DNA of 64,000 bases from Rhizobium sp. P32RR-XVIII (GTDB taxonomy: Bacteria; Pseudomonadota; Alphaproteobacteria; Rhizobiales; Rhizobiaceae). The stretch covers positions 868,001-932,000 of the forward strand of contig NZ_JABAIH010000001.1 in NCBI RefSeq assembly GCF_012641395.1. Direction: 5' to 3'. The first letter of the stretch is position 1. The number at the start of each line of letters is the position of its first letter. Below are positions 63,220 to 64,000 of this stretch, in pieces. Below the pieces are notes generated by a model. The model had not been told where the DNA came from and did not search any database. It saw nothing but the letters and a program-made list of their open reading frames with translations. The position numbers and the translations under genes were made by a program.

Positions 63220-64000
63220 TCAGATATCGCTTGCGGCGTTCTTCCAGAGTTCCGCCGCCTCCGCGGCCGTCATCCGGTGCACATGGGCTTCGTCGCGTCG
63301 GTTGGCGAAGAGTTCGCTGGCCATGATCTGGTCGGCGAGGTCGGCGGGCAACGAGAGGATAACGCGCGCGTCGCCGGCATGAAGACCGCCGAGTTCCGAG
63401 CGCTTGCTCGTCACCATGCCACCGGCGACCGTGTTGTTGGTATCCGGATCGATGAGGATGAAGGAGCCGGTGGAACGGTTCTGATCGTAGGGATCGAAGA
63501 TCGCGGCTTCGTCAAAGGCAAGGCGCACCTTGCCGATCGCGTTCATGTAAAGCCTCTCGGCCGGGTTCCAGGCACCGGTCTTCAGCTCAAGCTGGCTGAG
63601 CGGCTGCACCTGCACGCGCTGGCGGCGGCTGCCGCTCTTCAGCCAGTAGCGCTTTCCCGCCTCGATGCCTTCCGGCTGCAGCGCGACGATGTGCGCGTCG
63701 AAGGAGAGACCGGTCTGCGGCTGCGCGTCGATCGAGACGATCATGTCGCCGCGCGCGACGTCGACCTGGCGATCGAGCACCAGGGTGATCGCATCGCCTG
63801 CGACCGCCGCGTTGCGCACCAGATCGAAGGTGACGATCTTGGAAACGTTGGCGACCATGCCCGACGGCAGGATCATGACGCTGTCGCCCGGCTTCACCGA
63901 GCCGCCGGCAACGGTGCCCTGATAGCCGCGGAAGCTTTCACCGGGGCGCGAAACGCGCTGCACTGAGAGGCGGAAGCCGACCGTCTGCGAGGAGCGGACG
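63220..64000 (-). CDS. cysN: sulfate adenylyltransferase subunit 1 (5' part beyond window)
   Basis: 260 C-terminal residues of an EF-Tu-like GTPase subunit; the start and G-domain lie outside. Visible segments are FRLSVQRVSRPGESFRGYQG, GTVAGGSVKPGDSVMILPSG and GKVRLAFDEAAIFDPYDQN. With CysD it makes APS from sulfate and ATP for cysteine synthesis. The protein ends without an APS-kinase (CysC) domain, so it is not the fused NodQ/CysNC form. Confidence 0.92.
   Translation of the reverse strand, partial: VRSSQTVGFRLSVQRVSRPGESFRGYQGTVAGGSVKPGDSVMILPSGMVANVSKIVTFDLVRNAAVAGDAITLVLDRQVDVARGDMIVSIDAQPQTGLSFDAHIVALQPEGIEAGKRYWLKSGSRRQRVQVQPLSQLELKTGAWNPAERLYMNAIGKVRLAFDEAAIFDPYDQNRSTGSFILIDPDTNNTVAGGMVTSKRSELGGLHAGDARVILSLPADLADQIMASELFANRRDEAHVHRMTAAEAAELWKNAASDI

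Overview
The window is a gene-dense, GC-rich chromosomal segment from a member of the Rhizobiaceae (Rhizobium, Ensifer/Sinorhizobium or Agrobacterium type). This rests on a CcrM-type GANTC methyltransferase, an aa3 cytochrome oxidase cluster of alphaproteobacterial layout (ctaC-ctaD-ctaB-coxF-ctaG-ctaE), IalB, DUF1344, DUF6894 and DUF3309 proteins, a RIME-like palindromic repeat, and a core gene order (ribB, aroC, fabI, pdxH, cta genes, ispH, thrB, rnhA, thrC, ccrM, mutY, smc, ppdK) that I recall as typical of rhizobial chromosomes. Almost everything is core metabolism. There is no phage, IS element, CRISPR array or rRNA.

Layout. 1-11.2 kb: ribB (cut by the left edge) and aroC, a CHASE-PAS-PAS-GGDEF-EAL cyclic-di-GMP protein, a DUF1344 protein, a histidine phosphatase, fabI, a J-domain protein, a lipoprotein, pdxH and a polysaccharide deacetylase. 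11.4-15.7 kb: a D-alanyl-D-alanine carboxypeptidase with SPOR domain, a MazG-like protein, a GNAT protein, tldD and an IalB-like protein. 16.0-25.97 kb: the cytochrome oxidase operon, interrupted on the other strand by a CPT-like kinase, then DUF983, SURF1, ispH, a RIME-like repeat, thrB and rnhA. 26-32.6 kb: an endo/exonuclease-phosphatase protein, DUF6894, Dabb, a three-gene metal (probably zinc) ABC transporter under a Zur-like operator with a tiny coupled membrane ORF, a Prx5-type peroxiredoxin, a DsbD-N-like protein and YqgE.

32.6-43.4 kb: the leftward operon thrC - M16 peptidase - RimJ-like GNAT - 7TM/PAS/GGDEF*/EAL protein, a lipoprotein, a HAD phosphatase, a GntR regulator, DUF1284, and an ArsR regulator divergent from a NIPSNAP/ABM pair. 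43.4-49.3 kb: a HEPN/MNT toxin-antitoxin pair next to ccrM, a membrane protein preceded by a 25-residue peptide gene with an EcfG-like promoter, then mutY-HAD-SnoaL and a DUF721/DciA protein. 49.4-56.7 kb: a DsbA-like protein, smc and ppdK. 56.7-64 kb: small hypotheticals, a DUF1499 protein, an MBL-fold hydrolase, a cupin, tRNA-Gln(TTG), a TadG-like protein, a lipoprotein, tRNA-Pro(CGG), a DUF3309 miniprotein and cysN (cut by the right edge).

The regions most worth a second look are the Zur-controlled transporter with its coupled mini-ORF, the stress-promoter/25-aa peptide/membrane protein unit, the HEPN/MNT pair with a changed catalytic motif beside ccrM, and the tandem hairpins between smc and ppdK. 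None is clearly a wholly new system. Start codons were chosen by eye from Shine-Dalgarno (SD) sequences, overlaps and remembered homologues.
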